From positions 6,204,195-6,224,695 of the forward strand of contig BFEA01000006.1 of the NCBI GenBank assembly GCA_003427395.1: DNA of 20,501 nt, given 5' to 3'. Every line of letters starts with the position of its first letter. Position 1 is the stretch's first letter. Shown here piece after piece: positions 9,430-18,391 of the stretch. The position numbers and the translations under genes were made by a program. Origin of the DNA: Chara braunii. Taxonomy: Eukaryota; Streptophyta; Charophyceae; Charales; Characeae. A model generated the notes under the pieces. It was not told the DNA's origin, searched no databases, and saw only the letters and a program-made list of their open reading frames with translations.

Positions 9430-9442
9430 GGCTCCGATACCA
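9430..9442 (-). promoter_or_regulatory. Primer-binding site (initiator tRNA-Met type) of the Ty3/gypsy relic
   Basis: The minus strand reads TGGTATCGGAGCC, differing at one position from the plant consensus TGGTATCAGAGC, which pairs with the 3' end of initiator tRNA-Met. One base separates it from TGTTACG at 9444 on the plus strand, the expected CA end of the 5' LTR on the minus strand. It sits upstream of gag in the correct orientation. Confidence 0.85.
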
Positions 9443-9443
9443 A

Positions 9444-10307
9444 TGTTACGATCCTGGCCAATTCAAAGTACACATTCACCAGAAAGCACAATGTCGTCTA
9501 ATTGCAAAAAGAAATGAATGAACTTGAGAGGAGAGAGAGGGAAAGAAGAAGAAAGAAAAAGAAGAAGAAGAAGAAAGAAGAAGAAGATGATGTACTCCAG
9601 CATAGACCAATTACAATGCTCTTCTTCTTCGCCAACCACTCTCCTCCTCCTTATCTCCTCCCTTCTTATTCAAACAAGAAATAACAATAATAATGTTTAA
9701 TGGCTGAACCAGAATCAATGTCCGAATCCCTCTTCTACTGCAGGCACAACATGAGGTCCACCATAGCCATGGCCACCCTTCCTCTTCCTCTTCATGTAGG
9801 CCGAGGCTATGGCGGACTACTGAGGGTTGTACCCTCCTGTCCAAATGACAACCCAAAGCAGCTATGCCGCTGCTCATTAGGCCACCATGCCTGACTCTGC
9901 CCGGAGCTTCCTTGGTGCGGCACTACCCAACTGGGGCCTTCCAGATGTAGCGCCTATCAAGGTGATGAAGATGGTGTCCACAATAGCCAGGTAGGTACCT
10001 CGCCACTCTCCTCCTTGGTCCTCTTCTCCCTCCTCCTACCGGTAGAGCTCCACCATAGCCGAGGTGGAAGCTCCGGGCTTCTTCCTCCCAGCAACGCTGT
10101 AGTAGCCAGCGCTCCTCCGGCCAGCGCTCCAGCAGTGTGTCGCCAAAGTTGCACGCCGAAGAATGAGGCTGGGCTCTTCGCCCAGCCTCCAGATAAAGCG
10201 GCCTCCTTGCCTCCTGGGAGGTGACTTCCAGGCCGCTTGGCCTCCCAAGCAACCGGTACCTCCTCCCTTTCGGAGGGAAACATCATTGCTGACTCTGATA
10301 TTGCCCA
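9444..10307 (-). mobile_element. Probable 5' LTR sequence (partial or rearranged) of the Ty3/gypsy relic
   Basis: The block starts with TGTTACGATCC directly next to the PBS, so at least its left part should be the 5' LTR. Its right limit is not visible; the 210-bp repeat begins at 10308. No convincing matching copy exists at the other end of the element (left of 2654), so either the 3' LTR was replaced or rearranged, or this LTR is a composite. Contents: a GA/GAA-rich tract at about 9528-9590, TC-rich sequence at 9617-9670, and GC-rich DNA from 9760 on with repeated CCATAGCC motifs. Small ORFs here lack any motif. Confidence 0.45.
9528..9590 (+). repeat. Purine-rich (GAA/AAG)n tract
   Basis: A long G/A-only stretch dominated by GAA and AAG triplets, visible directly. 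It creates spurious Lys/Glu/Arg-rich reading frames at 9502-9700. Confidence 0.92.
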
Positions 10308-10517
10308 TACAGGCCCTAGACTCAGACTGGATGGACTGGTACCCGCCTAGACCCAGCTTACCACTAGTGGGCCTCTAAAAATGCCAACTTTGTCTTCTTC
10401 TGCTTCGCCTCGAGGATCCGGCACATCTACTTCTACTGGGTGTGGTACCGGCCTACCTGCTACTTGAGTGTTTTTCCACTGTTCTAAATGTCGCGGGCCT
10501 CTTGCTCCGCCACTTGA
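10308..10517 (+). repeat. 210-bp dispersed repeat, copy 2
   Basis: Same length and orientation as 2069-2278 and about 90% identical by eye. It keeps the ATG (10381), the in-frame TGA and the HCSKCRG segment of the ghost exon. Homology stops at CACTTGA, just before the LTR-like repeat beginning at 10522, so the exon continuation and splice donor seen in copy 1 are missing. This is most simply explained by insertion of, or recombination with, the 880-bp repeat element. Confidence 0.9.
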
Positions 10518-10521
10518 GTGT

Positions 10522-11399
10522 TGAGCAAGAGCGATATACAGAAAACCAAGTTGCGAAATCACACAGATGTCCAAGTAGTCATGTACAAGCAGAGAGCGTG
10601 AATGCATTGAGATTCCATCCAGATAAAAGCAATACAATGAACTCACGAGCCAACGTCCAAGCCCTCAGGCCACACCATCACCGCATCCAATGTCACTCCT
10701 ACTCTCTTTGGTGCCCAGCATCCAGCCTACACTACTCGCCTATCCTACTACACCAGCATTCATGCAACAGGCTCACTTCGACTTTGAAGACCAAGGTACA
10801 CGACGTCAACACCATAGCCGACCTCCCCCATGCACCAGGTATGTATCTCGTCTCTCCCCTCATCACTCCTGACTTCCCACAGTGTGCATTCTCAACACCC
10901 AAAGACCACCATCGCCATCCAGACGTGTCCCAGCAGCCCGACTATGGCTGTCGTGCGCCCACTGCCCAGCAGTGCACCTCGCACCTCGGCGCCCGTGCGC
11001 GTGACCCAGCCGGCAGCTTCGTGCAGATCAAGAAGTTGCAACGCAGCAGCGTGGCCGCATTGCCTGCCTAGGCCAGAATGCCCACCCCAGCGATGCTCAC
11101 TTTCCTATATGGATAGTGAGCTCAGCCTCTGCTGCCGCTGGTCCTGGCTGGGCGAGCGTCCAGTAGTTTCCGCGCCTCAGTGCCTGTGCCCAGGCCCAGT
11201 TGCAGTTACGGGCCTGGGCCCTTTACAGTTGGGCACGTCCAGGCAGTCCACGGGCCTCCACATGTTCGTTGTGATCTCATTGGCTCACAGCCCCTATGTG
11301 CTGACAATGCTGCAATCTCATTGGTCGGTGGCTGTTGTATGATGTGTCGGACTATGAAAGCACACGCCTAGGGCCTTAAATGTACGGGGCCCTGGCTCA
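10522..11399. mobile_element. 880-bp LTR-like direct repeat, left copy
   Basis: Starts TGAGCAAGAGCG and ends GGCTCA. It aligns along its full length with 15149-16030, with substitutions and a few small indels (the segment near 11090-11135 has no equivalent in the right copy). The TG...CA ends and the size suggest an LTR. On the minus strand it contains CCAAT boxes (around 11280 and 11320), suggesting that strand may be the sense one. No coding potential is evident; ORFs 10442-11071 and 10830-11342 have no motif and are not conserved in frame with the other copy. No 5-bp target duplication is visible. Confidence 0.7.
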
Positions 11400-12519
11400 A
11401 TTGCCCGTCCAGGCTGCAACTTCCGGAAGGAGCCTAGGGAGGCTCACGTTGCTCGGCAACCAACTGGTATGCTGCAACTGTCTGATACCCACATATGGAA
11501 AAATGTCAAATCTTGGCCTCTTGTGAATATTCAGGCCCGACTTCACTTAGGGCGGGCACATGGCTTGCTGAGGGCCTCTGCCCAGAACATGTGCATGTCT
11601 GTTAAGGGCCCTGCGAGGGCTCATTCCCCGGACACATACGACCCCTTTTGGGTGATCACACTGGCCTGTACCAAGGCCTTGGCACATATTGGCTGGCCCG
11701 CCTTCACTGAGGGCGGGCAAGGCCTTTTCCAGCACTGCCGAGGGGTCAAATCCTCGCATACCTTCCCCCTGAGCTTTGAAAGTACCGTGAGAAGCCTTCA
11801 AATTCTTCATCCACCTAATGTCTGCAGTGACATGGTGCAGTAGAACTTCTTGGAAGATGCAGAAGATATGACTTATAGGAGGCCTTCTTTTGGATGTCTC
11901 TATCCATGGTTGGGGGCAGCACGCATTCTTAATGAATGATATGATCAGTTCTCATTATCCATGTGTGTCGGCTGGTATCCTATAGATCGAAGAGGCTTTA
12001 CACAAATGCAGGTACTGTAGGGTTGATTATCCCAATCAAACCCGAAAAAAAATCAGGAACCAGACCAGAAACCAGATCAGACTATTGATTACTCTGTTAA
12101 TTAGTATAGCGACATTGTAGATGTCAAGTCTTTATGCAACTGCTTGTGGCCTAACACAGACTCATTCTCCGTAATTGACATAAAATCGGTGTACTGTACA
12201 GTGCTCCTGATGTAAATCAACAACCCACAGCAGCTGCTTGGAATAAGCTTCTGAGCTAGCATTCGTTGGTGTTGATATTCGGGTTTCAGGTAGGAAGGGG
12301 TTTACTGTTAGTGTAGCTTGTTGCAGCATAATTGCAATAACGTAAAAAGTCCTTTTACCGTGCTTCATGATGTTTTCCTGAAGGTATTTTGCAGTTAGCT
12401 GTCCTTCGGTCCCTGCCACTTGCTTTTTTGCAGTTCAGTTATAAAGTAGACATCTCAAGATTATTTGAGCAGTTAGGCAGTCTGATAACCCATCCAGGTC
12501 TGTCCGTATCTTAGTTAGC
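11400..12519. other. Interior between the two LTR-like repeats, left part
   Basis: No recognised gene. TGGTATGCTGC at 11465-11475 begins like a PBS but diverges after seven bases. Two copies of a G/C hairpin motif (GCCCG-CTTCACT-AGGGCGGGC) lie at 11535-11557 and 11696-11718, 161 bp apart. The rest (11800-12519) is AT-richer sequence with small ORFs lacking motifs. Confidence 0.5.
11535..11718. repeat. Pair of GC hairpin repeats 161 bp apart
   Basis: The 23-bp motif at 11535-11557 recurs at 11696-11718 with two differences. The right one is an inverted repeat (GCCCGCC and GGCGGGC arms around TTCACTGA or similar). Seen directly; role unknown. Confidence 0.8.
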
Positions 12520-12679
12520 CCTTGATGTCTCAGAAATAGCGATTAGCTAGCTTACGCCAAAGATCAGTCCTTTCCGTAAAATACCTTACACTTCTCAGTC
12601 CTTGAGGCCTTATAAATACCGATTACCTAACTTACTTCAAAGATTAGTCCTTTCCTTAAAATGCCTTACACTTCTCTGT
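12520..12679 (+). repeat. 80-bp tandem duplication (two copies)
   Basis: Copy A 12520-12599 and copy B 12600-12679 both start CCTTGA and end ACACTTCTC(A/T)GT, sharing segments such as GTCCTTTCC and CCTTACACTTCTC. They have diverged noticeably, so the duplication is old. Confidence 0.88.
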
Positions 12680-15122
12680 CTCGTAGGTTTCACAGACATT
12701 TGAGAAACAAGTCTAGACAGAGAAAGAAGGTTTTGTATAACATCGAGGACAACCATAGGCATTAGCGTAGATTCTGTGCATTATATACGCGTTCAAAGTG
12801 CTCTTTTGCATGTTTGTTTTTATTCTAAAAATAAACTACTCAAAGGTGTTTATTGTAATTTTCCAATTACTAGTATATAAATTAAGTTTTATATTATTTA
12901 TTTGGAGATCCTCCGTCTCCGCGTCCCCATCTCCTTTACTTAGATTTTCATATATATAATGATCTTTATGGGTACGTATAAGGGCCTATTCGTACCTCCT
13001 TCGTTTAATTCACCAATCGTCATCTCATAACATAAGAGTCATCCTATAGTTCTTTCTTTCATGGGAAGGCGTGTTAACTATCTGTTGGGCAATCTTCCTG
13101 TCTATGATTCCTGACCGGTTCCAAGGAGATACAAATACTAAGCGACATCATTTTCTCTCTCGGAAGAAGTTTGATAGCCCTGCCCTTCCGAGACTTCGAG
13201 ATTAGGCAAATATCCCACCCTTGGTCCCCATAGGAACACCACTTTGAGGTTTTATCAGTCTGGACACTAAGCGGCCCAGTTAAGGATGTACAATTTTGTC
13301 CACTTGTACTGTCCACCCTCTATGTCCGAACCTGGCTGGAAAGGAGAGAAATGTCCAGGCTTTCGCGCATGGACATGGACTCTTGCATGCGCTCGCATGC
13401 CTGCAGATCCTGCTCTGCGGTACCGAGTCCATTTCCTTCCGATCCCTCTAACCTAACTTTGTCATTGTCTTCTCTACTAACCAGTATGGCTCTGTCTCTA
13501 ATCCTATTCTTGTCCTCCTCGCCTCCGACCTTGATTTCTAGCAAAGTAGGAATGTCTACTACCTTCCTGAATGTCCAGGTCGGCTAGTGTGAGCTGGAGC
13601 GGCTTGCTGAACTACGAGCTCGCCATTTGACTTGAGATTGTTGTCTGACTAACACCTACTTGGGCAGATGGTGCATCAGCCTGCATGGCTTGTCCGCTGG
13701 ATCCTTATGCCGCTGCTGCTGCGGCAGCCGTTACTAACTCTTGATCCACTGCTGCTGCTGCTTTTAGCGGGGTCATCTGACCTTTTATATGGCAACCTTT
13801 CTAAAGGCTCTGCGCCATGTCAACCTCTTTTAGTCAACTCCCTCCTACCCACTGCTACACTCCCACATCAGCTATAGCAGACCACTCTCTGCACTAGCAT
13901 CCTCATTGGAACCTACCACAGCATAGGGTCTGCCCGATTTGTAAAATAAATATAATAAAATAATTATTCGGTCCATGTGCCAGAACGCAGTTTAGGCGGT
14001 GTCAACCGAAAATATACAGACTCGTGCAAATGATCTAATTTCTACTTTGATTAGTTCTCGAACAGCAACAGTAAACAGAACTGGCAATGGTAGACTAGTT
14101 CTAGTCTAGAGCTGTCTGTCAGGTGTTAGCAGTCTATCACACCTCAACTAATCAAAATAAAATAAATCAAGTGCGCAGATGCATGTGGAAATGGAAATAA
14201 AAATAATAATAATGCACCAACTGAAACCTTCCTTCCCCTGTATCCAATGTACCGATGAGCATCATCAAGCAGCGGTGTCTAAGGTGTGCATTAGCGGCCC
14301 ACCCTTGTGCCCAGGATCTCACTTATGACCAACACTGCCCTTTATTTATCCTCACGTGCAACGAGCCTAATGTCTGACTGATCTGGCTGATCAAGAGGCA
14401 ATTTAAGGACGGCCCCCAAGGTCCTCAGGAATGATTTAACGTCGCAGACAGGACGACGATCACAACCAGTGGACAGATCAAATCCGCGCCATAAATATTT
14501 ATAGACGGTCTGATAAGCGTCTGCAAAGGACTGGTCAGTCCACGTTTCCTCTATTAGCGCAGCAAAGAGCCTTCAATGGACAAAGCAGCATGGCCTGCGT
14601 GTACTACTCCCATGGGTTGGCATGGTGACCGTGACCCGTGCTTCGACCAGGGCCCTTTAGAGGCACCGCCCTCTCCTGCCAGATGCACCACCGAGAAGAA
14701 TGTCGTCTGTGAAGGTAGAGCGCTCACAACTCCTTACACAAAAGAGAGGACACTCAATGTTGGACTCACTTCCTCACGGTAAGAAGAGATTGAGAGAGAA
14801 GATAAGGTAAGGGAACAATGTACATGGAGATAGCTGCCCCCAACCACAAATTTCTCACCAATTGAGCTGACGTGCATTTTGATGACCGGTCATAGCCTCG
14901 GTACCACAAACAATACAATGTCGTGCCACCTCAACCAAAATGCTATGTCAACATGCTCTCATCATCCCACAAACATTTGCTGTTGCCACTCCTTCTAGCC
15001 CCTCACCCCTCTATCCCAATGGGGATAACCAAGCTAGCGCCAAGGTATCCTCACTTCATAGAAGCTTCGTCGATGCACCAAGTAACCAAGACACCAGCGC
15101 GAGAATGGCGATATCCGAACCA
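12680..15122. other. Interior between the LTR-like repeats, right part
   Basis: No recognised gene. AT-rich DNA at 12780-12960 (TATATAAATTAAG, TATATATAATG) and 13940-14215 alternates with GC-richer DNA. A minus-strand open frame at 13320-13586 encodes a charged peptide (EIKVGGEEDKNRIRDRA) with no family match I recognise. A CTG/GCTG-rich patch lies at 13710-13765. A small perfect palindrome (TAGACTAG-TT-CTAGTCTA) is at 14091-14108. No gag, RT or integrase motif is visible on either strand, so if this is an element interior it is non-autonomous or very old. Confidence 0.45.
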
Positions 15123-15134
15123 GCTCCAATACCA
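15123..15134 (-). promoter_or_regulatory. Possible degenerate primer-binding site next to the right LTR-like repeat
   Basis: The minus strand reads TGGTATTGGAGC, 10 of 12 bases matching TGGTATCAGAGC. It lies 14 bp from the TG edge of the right 880-bp repeat (15149). If real, the element spanning 10522-16030 is on the minus strand with its 5' LTR on the right. The 14-bp gap is larger than usual, so chance is possible. Confidence 0.4.
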
Positions 15135-15148
15135 AATTGCAAGGAATA

Positions 15149-16030
15149 TGAGCAAGAGCGATATACAGAAAACCAAGTTGTGAAATCACACAGGTGTCCA
15201 AGTAGTCATGTACAAGCAGGAGAGCGCAAATGGATCGAGATTCCATCCAGATAAGAGCAATACAATGAACTCACGAGCCAATGTCCAAGCCCTCAGGTCA
15301 CACCAACACCGTATTCAATGTCGCTCCTACTCTGTCTGGCGCCCAGCATCAGCATCCAACCTACAGTACTTGCCTATCCTACTACCCTAACTTTCACGCA
15401 ACAGGCTCACTTCGACTTTGAAGACCAAGGTACACGACGTCAACACCATAGCTGACCTCCCCCATGCACCAGGTATGTATATCGTCTTTTCGTTTTATCA
15501 CCCCCGACTGCCCATAGTGTGGATTCTCAACACGCGAAGACCACCATCGCCATCCAGACCTACGCCCAGCAGCTCGGCTATGTGTGTCGTGTGCCCACTG
15601 CACAGCAGTGCACCTCACACCCCGACGCCTGTGCGAGCGACCGAGCCGACAGCTTCGTGTAAATCACGAAGTTGCAACGCAACAGTGTGGCCGCATTGCC
15701 TGCCTAGGCCAAAATGCCCTCCCCAGCGATACTTACCTCTGGTGCCTCTGGTCCTGGCTAGGTGAGCATCCAGTAGCTTCCGGGCCTCAGTGCCTGCGCC
15801 CAGGCCCAATTGCAGTTACGGGCCTGGGCCCTTTACAAATGGGCACGTCTAGGCAGTCCACAAACCTCCACATGTTCGCTGTGATCTTATTGGCTCACGA
15901 CCACTATGTGCCACAATGCGGCAATCTCATTGGTCCGTGGCTTGTGTATGATGTGTCGGCCTCTGAAAGCACACGCCCAGGGTCTGAAAGCACACGCCCA
16001 GGGCCTTAACTGTACGGAGCCCTGGCTGCA
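15149..16030. mobile_element. 880-bp LTR-like direct repeat, right copy
   Basis: Starts TGAGCAAGAGCG like the left copy and ends GGCTGCA. Similarity to 10522-11399 runs the whole length, covering AATACAATGAACTCACGAGC, GACTTTGAAGACCAAGGTAC and GGGCCTGGGCCCTTTACA. It differs by substitutions, by lacking the left copy's ~40-bp segment, and by a 21-bp tandem duplication at 15962-16003. ORFs inside are not conserved as proteins. Its right flank leads into sequence ending at a perfect plus-strand PBS, so the LTR may alternatively extend to about 16368. Confidence 0.7.
15962..16003 (+). repeat. 21-bp tandem duplication inside the right LTR-like copy
   Basis: TCTGAAAGCACACGCCCAGGG occurs twice in tandem here and once in the left copy (about 11352-11372, diverged), so it arose after the two copies separated. 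Confidence 0.9.
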
Positions 16031-16369
16031 GCAAGCCTCTATCTGCCCTGGCCTACAGCCAGGGCCTATTCGGCCTGTGGGACTAGGTCGTGGCCTGACC
16101 CCACAGGCCGTGTGTTTCAGTCCAGTCAAGTCCTGCCCGGTACCACTGTCGGTACCAGGCCAGTCCAGTGCAGTCCAGTCAGTCCGTTGGGGGTATACCC
16201 CAGGTGCAGTCTGGTTTTTGGATCATTCTTCATTTGCACACTTTGGAGTACGTTCATGTTGAGTCTGCGTTGGAGCTGCACTATCCCTTCCTACTTCATC
16301 TCCATCTCCTCCATCCTCATCCCTTCGTCTTGATCCCAACAGACCGCCATCCTGGCGGGTCCATCACAC
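16031..16369 (+). mobile_element. Probable U5/LTR end preceding a plus-strand primer-binding site
   Basis: This stretch ends CATCACA then C, immediately before the PBS at 16370, as expected for the 3' edge of a 5' LTR on the plus strand. It contains a perfect 8-bp hairpin (16045-16052 with 16058-16065), clustered CAGTCCAGT repeats at about 16118-16184 and a GGTACC-bounded small inverted repeat at about 16139-16157. The left edge of this LTR is not identified; it may be 15149 or may lie inside this block. Confidence 0.5.
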
Positions 16370-16381
16370 TGGTATCAGAGC
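16370..16381 (+). promoter_or_regulatory. Primer-binding site, initiator tRNA-Met type (plus strand)
   Basis: TGGTATCAGAGC is identical to the classic plant LTR-retrotransposon PBS, complementary to the 3' end of initiator tRNA-Met, and is followed by AGG as in many elements. It implies a plus-oriented LTR retrotransposon whose internal region starts here. Confidence 0.88.
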
Positions 16382-16915
16382 AGGCGTTTCTCCCTGCTCC
16401 CCTCCCCCGCCCACCCCCTCCATCACTTGCCACGTGGCTTGAGCAAAACACTCGCCACTTCTACCCCCCTAATGACACCGGTGCACATTTTGCTTCATAA
16501 CTCTTGCATCCGGTGTCCATTTATTATGATCTTTGGCTTTTTGGAAAACTCTCGACGAGCCACTTCCAACGAGCCATAAATTATGAAATTTGGTGCACTA
16601 GTTTTGGAGCTACGATCATTTAAAGATTGCAATTTGTTTTTTTTTCCAGGTTCCAAAATCGCATGCGCTCGTTTTTCAATGAGCGCTAGTACTACAGGCC
16701 GCGGCTGATGCCGCGCCATATCTCGTTGGAAGTGCCTTTCAAAAAGATTTCCAACGAGTCCTCTTTTGCTAAATTCCACCCAGCGGGTAAAAAGTTATTA
16801 GCAAAAGAGTGTTTCCCCTTCCCCTATCCCTCTCCTCCCTTTCCCCATGGCCATCTCCAAGAGTGCCACGTGGCAGTGTGTAAAGATCCCCCCTGACTAG
16901 GGGGCTGCTTTACAA

Positions 16916-17135
16916 CAAATCTGATCCATCTAATCAGATCCATCCATTGCAATTCTTCTGCAGCAGTTTGAAGACCCCCCTATATAGGGTGTTGCACTAC
17001 AAGTGGAGTATTCGTTTTGGAGATCAAGATCTCTCCCAAACCATGTATTTGGCAAATCTGATCAGTCTAATAAGATCTTCATGCCCTGCTGGCAGTTTTT
17101 GCAGCAGTTGAAGACCCCCTTCTTCCAAGGGGTTG
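16916..17135 (+). repeat. Duplicated leader module, 137 bp apart
   Basis: Copy A 16916-16993 and copy B 17053-17135 share CAAATCTGATC, a TAA(T)xAGATC segment, GCAGCAGTT(T)GAAGACCCCC and a closing GGGGTTG/AGGGTGTTG. Divergence is considerable. Seen directly. Confidence 0.8.
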
Positions 17136-17174
17136 ATTTGATTGCTCTTGGCCACCCAAGAGCTTGGTATCACC

Positions 17175-17600
17175 TCTCTTTCACTAACCCACTCTCCCAT
17201 TCCCTCTCTCTCTCCCCCGTCCATCATCTAATCATCTTTTCTAACTCTACCACTACTCCCTCATCCTACCTCACTCTTTTCTCCTCTTTTCTCCCTTCTC
17301 CCCCCCCCCCTTCCCACCGTTCTTCCACATTCTTCAACATTCACTCATCTTCTTCCATCTTTTTCTCTCCTCCTCTCCCTACTCACCATCTTCTACTAAT
17401 CTCTTCTCCCCCTCTTCACCTTTCCCATCCCTTTCTCCCCCATTCTCTCACCCACCTCTCCCCCTTCCCTCCCCCTACTACAACCCCATCATCCCCCCCG
17501 TCTCCCACTTCAATCTTTTCTCTTTCTCACCTATTTCTTTCTTTCTTCTTCACCTTTTCATCCCCCTCCCCCCCGACTTCGATTTTTTTCTGTTTTTTCT
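17175..17600 (+). repeat. Long polypyrimidine (C/T) tract
   Basis: About 425 bp in which the plus strand is overwhelmingly C and T, with runs such as ten C near 17300 and T-rich ends. It continues less purely to about 17700. It could adopt triplex structures; on the minus strand it is a purine tract. Confidence 0.93.
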
Positions 17601-17785
17601 TTTTTTTGTCTTTCTTTTTTTTATTTAAATTCACAGTTTTCTTCAAAAAATTGCATTCTCTTATTCTTTACATCTTTCCTCATTTTTTTGATTTATTTTA
17701 TTTTTATTTTTATTTATTCTGAAAATTCAAATTTTTCTGCGGCACCTCTATATCTGTTTAGAACTTAGTTATTTCAGCTCTTGGT

Positions 17786-18098
17786 GCACGTTTTGACCCC
17801 GTGAGGGTAACAAAGTGTTGCCAAAATTCTACCTTTTCTCCCCATTCTCTCTCATCTTACTTAGTTATATCTTTTGCCGGCACACTTTGAACCCATGGGG
17901 ATAACGATGCTGCCAAAATTTTTGAAAAATCCAACACTTAGTTTCTCTTCACTCTTCACCTCCTCATTTATTTATTTATTTTTATGAAATTTACAATTTG
18001 CGGCATTTTGAACCTTAGTGTGCTTATCTTGGTTTCTCCTTCCTCTTTGCACATTTTTTACCCCATGGGTGGTAGGGAAATGCTGCCGAAAATTTCAA
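17786..18098 (+). repeat. Three degenerate copies of a ~45-bp motif
   Basis: Copies at about 17786-17830, 17880-17924 and 18049-18098 share the pattern GCAC-TTTT-ACCCC-TG-GGGT-A-TGCTGCC-AAAATTT. Spacing is irregular (94 and 169 bp) with AT-rich filler. Confidence 0.75.
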
Positions 18099-18250
18099 AA
18101 AAATAAACATTCTTTCTCTCTTCACATTTTGTTTATTTATTTCTTCAACTTTTTTTATCATTTATTATGATGATTTTTTATCTCAAAATTTCATCGTTTA
18201 TTTATTTCTCTTTCCCCCTCCCCTCGACGGTGGCCATTTTCCATGGCTAC

Positions 18251-18391
18251 GCCGGACGCGGACCCAGACATTTCCGGACATGGAACCGGACCCGTGTCCG
18301 GTAGTTTCCAGACGTCTGGATTTCCGGACCTCCGTACATGTGGGGATCTGGACGGTCAGGATGTCTGGACAGGTCCGGAAATGTCCGGGCC
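18251..18391. repeat. TCCGGA-rich inverted-repeat module
   Basis: GACATTTCCGGAC at 18267-18279 is the exact reverse complement of GTCCGGAAATGTC at 18373-18385. Between them are many variants of TCCGGA and TCTGGA, themselves near-palindromic. Directly after it is an A-rich tract (18394-18428). A start codon at 18243 opens a 102-codon frame across it, but the encoded peptide only mirrors the repeat and the poly-A. It could be a small foldback element or a structured RNA segment. Confidence 0.75.

Larger units (their letters stand above)
2658..9442 (-). mobile_element. Ty3/gypsy LTR retrotransposon relic (chromovirus type), internal region
   Basis: Read on the minus strand this is a complete but dead internal region: PBS (9430-9442), leader, gag with zinc knuckle, protease, RT, RNase H, integrase, chromodomain-like tail and polypurine tract (2658-2667). 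Integrase lies after RT/RNase H, which defines Ty3/gypsy order rather than copia order. In-frame stops that I placed on the minus strand are at 6999-7001, 6864-6866, 6196-6198, 6181-6183, 5781-5783, 5064-5066, 3596-3598, 3458-3460, 3254-3256, 3140-3142 and 3080-3082. Frame changes lie near 6390, 5965, 5435, 5165, 4710, 4487 and 2900. The outer LTR edges are suggested by ...CATTACA ending at 2654 and TGTTACG starting at 9444, but I could not align the two LTRs with each other. Confidence 0.93.
16382..18240 (+). mobile_element. Long non-coding leader / internal region of a plus-strand LTR element
   Basis: After the PBS there are about 1.86 kb without a believable gene. Features: an approximately 80-bp module repeated at 16916-16993 and 17053-17135, a very long C/T-rich tract at 17175-17600, AT-rich sequence, and three degenerate copies of a 45-bp motif between 17786 and 18098. 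The ORF 17003-17722 is a by-product of the pyrimidine tract (Ser/Pro/Leu/Phe only). No gag or pol motif follows before the window ends, so the element is non-autonomous, truncated or interrupted. Confidence 0.55.

Noticed and set aside
9502-9700. Two Lys/Glu-rich ORFs
   Set aside because: Produced by the GAA/AAG purine tract.
10442-11342. Long plus-strand ORFs (10442-11071, 10830-11342) in the left LTR-like copy
   Set aside because: They cross the junction with the 210-bp repeat or are not preserved as proteins in the right copy (15149-16030), and they have no motif.
13320-13586. Charged minus-strand ORF as a gene
   Set aside because: About 88 codons, no motif, starts after a stop without a clear initiator; kept only as a note in the region description.
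17163-17174. Another PBS (CTTGGTATCACC)
   Set aside because: Only the first part matches the tRNA-Met PBS and there is no LTR-like edge before it.
17003-17722. 239-codon plus-strand ORF
   Set aside because: It is almost entirely Ser, Pro, Leu and Phe because it reads through the C/T tract; no domain, and stop codons are simply rare in such DNA.
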